Translations under genes and position numbers: made by a program
Shown here: positions 27,910 through 33,166 of the stretch, in pieces
How the letters are laid out: every line of letters starts with the position of its first letter
Numbering within the stretch: the first letter of the stretch is position 1
NCBI GenBank assembly: GCA_027604665.1
Contig: JADGIZ010000057.1
Coordinates: 1 to 33,166, forward strand
DNA: 33,166 nucleotides
Direction of reading: 5' to 3'
From: Polyrhizophydium stewartii
Lineage: Eukaryota; Chytridiomycota; Chytridiomycetes; Rhizophydiales
The notes under the pieces: model-generated
The model's database searches: none
What the model was told of the DNA's origin: nothing
The model's input: the letters and a program-made list of their open reading frames with translations, nothing else

Positions 27910-29747
27910 ATGCTTCGAGCTGCCACGGTCGCCACTCCTGCGGCCGGACGCCGCCGGCTGCTCGCGCAGGCTGCTCGCGCCCTATCTGTCCCGCGGGCAG
28001 CTGCACCTGGTGCGTCGGCACCGCCTGCCGCCCCCGGCCCAGCGCGCTGCCGGCTGCGTCGCCCGCCCCGCTGACACACCCGCACGGCGACACCATCGCT
28101 GCTTTGGATCCTCCGTGCATGTCGCAGTCGCCGCGAGCGCACACCCGCTCGCCGTGCTCGACCGCATGCACCCGTCGCGCTCGGCAAACAGCATGGGACA
28201 CCGCAAGTGGATGGACGAGTTCCGCGACCGGATCCGGTCCATGTCGGCGGCCGCCCAGCAGCCCGTCGGCGCTGCCGAGGGCAAGCGGCCGCGCGACTCG
28301 TATGTCGAGATGTTCCTGCGGTTCGGGTCCGACGCGGCCGTGCTCGACGAGTATATCAACACCTACGGCTCCATCCGGTGCGGCCCGCTAGCATGCGTGC
28401 ACGCATTCTCGCCCGCCCGGCCGCGCTGCCGTCCACGGGCCGCCGACGGACCTGTCGCCGCGCTCCTCGGCCGCAGCGCCTTGTGTCGCGCGATGCCCGG
28501 CTGACGCGATCGGCACCTGATCATCGCCGATGGCCGCCCGTGCGAACCGCCCGCCCGGAATCAATGGTTTATCGCCTATCGCCGCTCGGCTCACCAGCGT
28601 GGGCAAGGTGCTCGAGGACCTCGACGCCCTCGCGGCCGCAATCGCGTTCCTTCACGTCGACGCATTTACCGCGGCCGGCGGGGACGCCCTGACGGTCGTG
28701 ACCGCGAGCGTCGACCGCATCGACATGCTGCGCGGCATCCCGACCAACATGGACGTCAAGATGAGCGGCCACATCACGTACGTCGGATCGTCGTCGATCG
28801 AGATCTCGATCGCGGTGGAGACGTGTCCGCAGGGTGCGCCGCCGCCGGGCAGCGAAGGGTTTGGATACGAGGCGTCGTTCCGCAACAATCACCCGTCGAG
28901 CGAGACGATCATCACGGCCAAGTTCATCATGGTCGCGCTGGACCCAAAGACGGGCAAGCCCGCCAAGGTCCACCAGCTGCGCCTCGAGACAGACGAGGAC
29001 AACCACAACTTTTTGCTCGGAGCAGGTGAGTCGTGGATCGCACTTGGCCTCTTCGCCTGACCAAGAGCCGGCACGGTTGGTTGCGTTGGATCTGGCGCTG
29101 ACCTCCCGCGCCGCGCAGAGCACAAGCTCTCGAAGAAGGAGAGCAGCGAGATGGCGCTGTCCAAGGTCCCGCCCAAGCTAGACGAGATGCTTCTGATCCA
29201 CGAGCTCCACCGCGAGAACCAGCGGTACCAAGGCCCCGACGGCGCAGTGCTCAAGCCCAAGGACGTCATTTGGATGAAAGAAGCCGTGCAGGAGTCCTTG
29301 ACCATCTGCATGCCGCAGGAGCGCAACCTGCACCACAAGATCTTTGGCGGGTACCTGATGCGCCTGGCATTTGAGCTTGCATACGCCAACGCACTCATCT
29401 TTGCCGAGTCGCCAATCGTATTTGTGGCGCTCGACGACATCACGTTCCGGCAGCCTGTCAACATTGGCTCGCTGCTCGCGCTGCGATCGCAGGTCGTGTA
29501 CGCGCCAGGCGCGCCTTCAATGAGCTTCCAGGTCATGGTGGTTGCCGACGTCATCAACCCGCAGTCCGACGGACCCAAGCGCCAGACGACCAACACCTTC
29601 CACTTTACTTTTGCAGCGCCAAAACTCGACCGCGTGCCCCGCGTCATGCCCGAGACGTACGAGGAGAGCATGAACTACATCGAGGGCCGCCGCCGCAAGC
29701 AGCGCTGGGTCGAGCACCAGACCAAGGTCAATCGCGATCTCTTGTGA
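27910..29747 (+). CDS. ACOT9: Mitochondrial acyl-CoA thioesterase (ACOT9-like)
   Basis: Four exons: 27910-28009, 28128-28377, 28598-29025, 29119-29747 (about 468 residues; animal ACOT9 about 440). The start MLRAATVATPAAGRRRLLAQ is Arg/Ala-rich without acidic residues, a typical mitochondrial presequence. The body has the family markers RDSYVEMFLRFGSD, IRVGKVLEDLDALAAAIAFL and two hotdog domains. The second contains NLHHKIFGGYLMRLAFELAY, the conserved helix of hotdog thioesterases, and VALDDITFRQPVNIGSLL. The enzyme hydrolyses fatty acyl-CoA to free acid and CoA in the mitochondrial matrix. Exon 3 starts at 28598 because that acceptor alone restores the conserved RVGKVLEDLD in phase. The start lies 117 bp after the LRR gene stop. 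Confidence 0.92.
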
Positions 29748-29863
29748 GCGCTGGCAGTGCCAACGGCGGCGTCGTCTTCCACCGCCTCTTCCCTTAAGAC
29801 TATTGAAGCCTCGCGTGGTTCATTCCTTGTTGTTCTCGCCGCCGACAAACAAGTGTACCGTGG

Positions 29864-30521
29864 TCACAGGTCCACGGCCATGTGCAGGTGCGGCTGGCCC
29901 TCGTCGAGGAAGGGCACGTGGTCGGTGATGTAGTACCCGAGCTTCTCATAGAACGGAACGGCGTATTCCTGCGAGTGGATCGCGAGCCGCTTGACGCCCA
30001 GGCTGCGGGCGTGGTCATGCAGCGCGAGCGCCAGGATGCGGCCCCATCCCTTGCCGCGGCCGGCCTTGACCACGCACAAGCGGCCGAGTGCTGGCGGGTC
30101 GCTGGGCACGAGGCGCACGGTGCCGAGGCCGCGGCCGGCAACAGGCTCGTCCGGGCCAAGGTCGTCCGGCAGCAGCAGCCAGTGCGTGCACTGTGGGTCG
30201 ATCGGATCGTCGACCTCGATCTGGTGCGAGTAGCCCTGTGGGCGCCGTGCATCATCGCATGCGGCGAGGCGGCGCCGTGCGCTCGAGTCGTCAGCCGCTG
30301 GTCTCGGCCGCCGTCTCAGGGGCCATTTCCGCCTTGGCGCCAACTGGGGCACAGGCGTTCCTCAGTGGTCGGGCACGCCCGCCCACTCAGCCCCACCGCC
30401 CTCGCCCCGCCCGCTCGGTGCAGCACACACGGCGCACCTGCTCCTCCACAAAAACCTCGATGCGCACGCGGTGGACCTCGTCGAGCTCCGCTTGGGTGGT
30501 GACGAGTCTCGCAACCGGCAT
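29864..30521 (-). CDS. GNAT-family N-acetyltransferase
   Basis: Two exons, 30521-30438 and 30235-29864 (151 residues), joined in phase 0 across a 202-nt intron, long for this window. The N-terminus AELDEVHRVRIEVFVEEQGY is the usual first strand-helix of small GNAT enzymes. The acetyl-CoA pyrophosphate loop (motif A) is GRGKGWG at about 86-93, preceded by the LCVVKAGR strand. The C-terminal motif B reads FYEKLGYY (about 124-131). The EVFVEEQG..HQIEVDD start resembles the ElaA/YitH-type subfamily. The acceptor substrate cannot be told from sequence. There is no signal peptide, so it is probably cytosolic. It converges on ACOT9 with 116 bp between stops. Confidence 0.88.
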
Positions 30522-30750
30522 CGATGAGTTTCGGGGAAACCGCGCCCATCTCCAACACATGCGGGCATGCTCGTGTGGCATGACCAGGGCACAAGCCGGA
30601 GGCGTAGGTATATGGCAATGGCCGGTAAGGCACGTCAGCTGGCCCATCTGCCGCACCCCGCGTCAGCTGGCGGACCCGCCGGCGGCCAGATCGGGTGCTT
30701 TGAGGCCTGTGTCCTGTGAATGCCGACGCTCAACGTCTGTTTCTCCCTCG
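30522..30750. promoter_or_regulatory. Shared divergent promoter, GNAT/RTT106
   Basis: These 229 bp lie between divergent start codons. I see no TATA box. An out-of-frame ATG at 30720 precedes the RTT106 ATG (30751) by 31 nt. Confidence 0.45.
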
Positions 30751-33166
30751 ATGTCCGCAACGTGGGTTTGGCCGACAGCAGTGCTGCACGGCCTCCACCC
30801 GCGGCGCTGACCCCTCGCTGCGGTGCGGCGGCTGCGGCGGCTTTCTGCCGGTCGGTGCTGTCCGTCTGCCGCCTGCGCACCGCGCGCTCGCCCCCCCGAC
30901 AGCGGCGACGTGCTCGCGCTGCTGCCCGAGCCGCTGCGCCAGCGTGTCCGGGATCTTGTCGAGCAATACCCGCCCAGCGCGCCGGTCGTCAGCGACCTGG
31001 TGCGGCACATGGCCTCGCCGGCCTTTGCCGCATCCGCCATATCTTCGGCCGCAGCAGCGTCCCCGGCCGGCGCGGCCCCGGTCGCTGGTGCGCTGCCTGC
31101 CGCGCATGTCGCCAAGCAGGGCCTTTCGGACGGTGAGACAGAGACCGCGTCCGACCTCTGAGCCGCACAGCGAGACTGACGAGCGGGCGGCTGCGCAGAT
31201 GCCATGTCCGGCGTGACTCTGACGGGCGCCATCACACTCTCTTCCAGCTCGGCGCGGCCGGCGACTGCCGCCCCAGGCCGCCTGCTGCTGGCCGTCCACG
31301 ACGTCTCGTTCACTGCGCCGCTTCGCAAGAAGATGCATCTGTGCTTTTACGAGCGAGCGGTCGTGGTGGCGTCTGGCCCGCCGCCCGCCGACGCCGATGC
31401 GCCGGTGACCGCCGAAGCCAGCGTCGCCGTTTCCGAGATTGCCCGCGTGCTCTGCCTGCCGACGCCCGACCGCCAAAAGCCGCACTACACGCTCGTGCTC
31501 GTCCACGGCGTGCCAGACGCATCTGGGGGCACGCTCGCGCAGGCGCAGTCGCCGGCCTCGCTCGTCGCGGGCTTTGAGGAAAAGGGCACGCTCAAGATCT
31601 GGCGCGGCGGCCGGGTGGAGACCCTTGCGGCGGCCAAGGCGTCTGCACAGGGACCGCAGAGCGCGACTGACGATGGCGACGAGGCGGCTGCGCCGATCGA
31701 TGTGCTCAAGGCGGGCGTGTGTGCCGCGATCGACTGGGTGCTGGGTGTGTACGCAGAGCGCGGCGCGATTACGCACGCCATGCGGATCCATGAGCCCAGC
31801 TTGAAGGCGTTCCGGTCGGCTGCGTCCAAGGCCGGCAAGCCGCCTGTCTTTTATGTCGCCTGCCATGTCAAGGCCAAGAGCGGGTGGGCCGTCATCCTGC
31901 TGGCAGCTGTTGCGATGCCGACGCGCGGCGCTGACTGAATGCAATGGACGCAGGCATCTGTACTTTTTAGAGTCGGGCATCTTCTTTGGATTCAAAAAGC
32001 CGGTGCTCTTTCTGGGGATCGCGGACGTGGCCCGCGTCCAGGTCCTGGGCGTGACGGGCCACACTTTCAACATGCTTGTGGAGCTGCGGCGCACATCTGG
32101 CGCACATGCCACTCGCGGCGACGACGATGGCGACGCGGGACAGACAGCCGGGTCGATTGTGTTTGAGATGATCGACAACAGCGAGTACACGGGGATATCC
32201 GAGTATGCGGCCGAGTTCCACAAGCGTGCTGCGCGGTTAGGCCCCAGTGCTGCCCCACACAGCGCCAAGATGCACCGCGCCGACGAGAGCAAGGCAACGA
32301 CGGACTCGGCTTCCAAGGCGCCATATGCCGAGGACGACGACAGCGACTTTCACGGGTCTGGGTCGGGCACGGACAGCGATCTCGCCGAGGAGTTTGACTC
32401 TGAGCACGAGACCGACTCACAAGCGAGCTCTGTCAGCGTTGGCACCAAGAGCGACGAGGACGACGAGGATGACGATGACGAGGATGACGAGGATGACGAT
32501 GAAGATGACGAGGACGACGAGGACGACGAGGACGAGAACGGCGAGATAGATCTCGAGGAGGAGGAGGAGAAGCACAAGCGCGCCAAAGGCGCCAGAAAGG
32601 CTGCGGCCGAGAACGCTGCGTCACGGAGGCCGCCAAAGCGCGCGGCGTCGTCTGAACTGCTCGATGCGCGGCACGACATGAGCGTCGATAGCGGCCCCGT
32701 CGCGGATCTGCGGCACGAGCGGACCGAGTCGACGTCGACGACGGGCGAGTACCGGCCGCCGTCGCCGCTGGCGATGAGCGCGGGGCGGCGGCAGCTGTCG
32801 GCCATGACGGCGCAGCTGGCGGCTATCGAGCACGAGCGGCGCACGCGGCTGAAGCGCGGGGACCCGCCTGCGCCTGCGTCGCCGTCGCTGTCTGGTATGT
32901 CGGCGGCAGCGCCTGGGCGACATCGTGGCGACGACGCGGCGGACGAGTCGGAGCAGGAGGAGATGCGCGAGCGCATGCAGCTGCGCGTCCTTCCGTCGGG
33001 GCAGGCGGCAGGCGTGGTGGCCGTCGATGTTGTGCTCGACGACGTGGACGTGGATGGCGAGGGCGAGGCGGACGAGGCGGACGCGGACGACGACGACGCG
33101 TTTGTGGACGACGAGGACAACGACGACATGGCGCTGCTGCTGGAGCCGTCGGCGGCGGGGCGGGGC
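30751..33166 (+). CDS. RTT106: Histone chaperone Rtt106, 3'-truncated by window end
   Basis: Exons: 30751-30761, 30903-31132, 31199-31883, then 31954 to the window end, where the frame is still open (713 codons so far; the yeast protein is 455). The first exon is only 11 nt (MSA plus two bases); it is chosen because it gives an ATG in phase with the acceptor before GDVLALLPEPLRQRV. The N-terminal helical segment matches the Rtt106 dimerisation region. The double PH domain includes LLLAVHDVSFTAPLRKKMHL, PVFYVACHVKAKSG and HLYFLESGIFFGFKKPVLFL. Relatives deliver acetylated H3K56 H3-H4 to chromatin in replication and silencing. The C-terminal extension is strongly acidic (long Asp/Glu runs near 32440-32570), then basic, then acidic again; acidic tails in chaperones bind histones. 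FACT subunits share this PH fold but not the N-terminus. Confidence 0.88.

Noticed and set aside
28530..29060. An ACOT gene starting at ATG 28530
   Set aside because: The first 23 codons are intronic; splicing 28377 to 28598 restores conserved sequence and a mitochondrial presequence upstream.
1..33166. tRNA, rRNA or bacterial transfer
   Set aside because: I found no convincing A/B-box tRNA, no rRNA sequence and no intronless bacterial-type gene cluster.
20070..33166. Functional clustering of chromatin genes (EAF3, SMC1, RTT106)
   Set aside because: They are separated by unrelated genes, lie on different strands, and three such genes in 33 kb of housekeeping DNA is not remarkable.

Overview
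The window is GC-rich nuclear DNA from a eukaryote with a compact, intron-rich genome, most likely an early-diverging (zoosporic, chytrid-like) fungus. The reasons are the gene set and the gene structure. RTT106, EAF3, NAN1/UTP17 and SYP1-type genes are fungal in character, and kanadaptin, an ACOT9-type thioesterase and a copia relic are also present. About 67 introns can be modelled, mostly 55-150 nt, with little polypyrimidine tract. Most carry a CTGAC-like branch site 15-40 nt before the 3' AG. The phylum is an inference; no rRNA, tRNA or mitochondrial marker is present.

Layout. At 3-2408 (+) is the 3' part of an unrecognised alpha-helical protein. It converges on EAF3 (2458-4072, -), followed upstream by kanadaptin (4219-6491, -). 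Kanadaptin diverges from an F-BAR/mu-homology endocytic adaptor, FCHO/SYP1 (6712-9389, +). NAN1/WDR75 of the small-subunit processome follows (9683-13108, +). On the minus strand come an unknown membrane protein (13247-14338) and a ZIP zinc transporter (14474-15729). Next is an SMC1 cohesin fragment that lacks both ends (16018-18223), then a poly-Gln ORF (18209-19561) and an unknown seven-helix membrane protein (19927-20865). A decayed copia RNase H fragment (21191-21568, +) sits just before the most striking gene.

That gene (21659-27792, +) has 33 exons and about 1357 residues. It encodes a basic/SPA-repeat N-terminus, a helical region resembling MLKL/HeLo-like four-helix-bundle domains, a kinase-fold domain that has lost its HRD and DFG motifs, and about 26 leucine-rich repeats, almost all one per exon with 69-nt phase-2 exons. 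The order (candidate membrane-active helical domain, pseudokinase, LRR sensor) suggests a cell-death or immune receptor. It is the best candidate for an undescribed system.

The right end holds a mitochondrial ACOT9-type acyl-CoA thioesterase (27910-29747, +), a small GNAT acetyltransferase (29864-30521, -) and, divergent from it, the histone chaperone RTT106 (30751 to the window end, +).

The genes do not form an operon-like pathway; most are housekeeping. Exon models were built by hand from splice sites, reading phase and family conservation. Every junction reported keeps frame except where stated.
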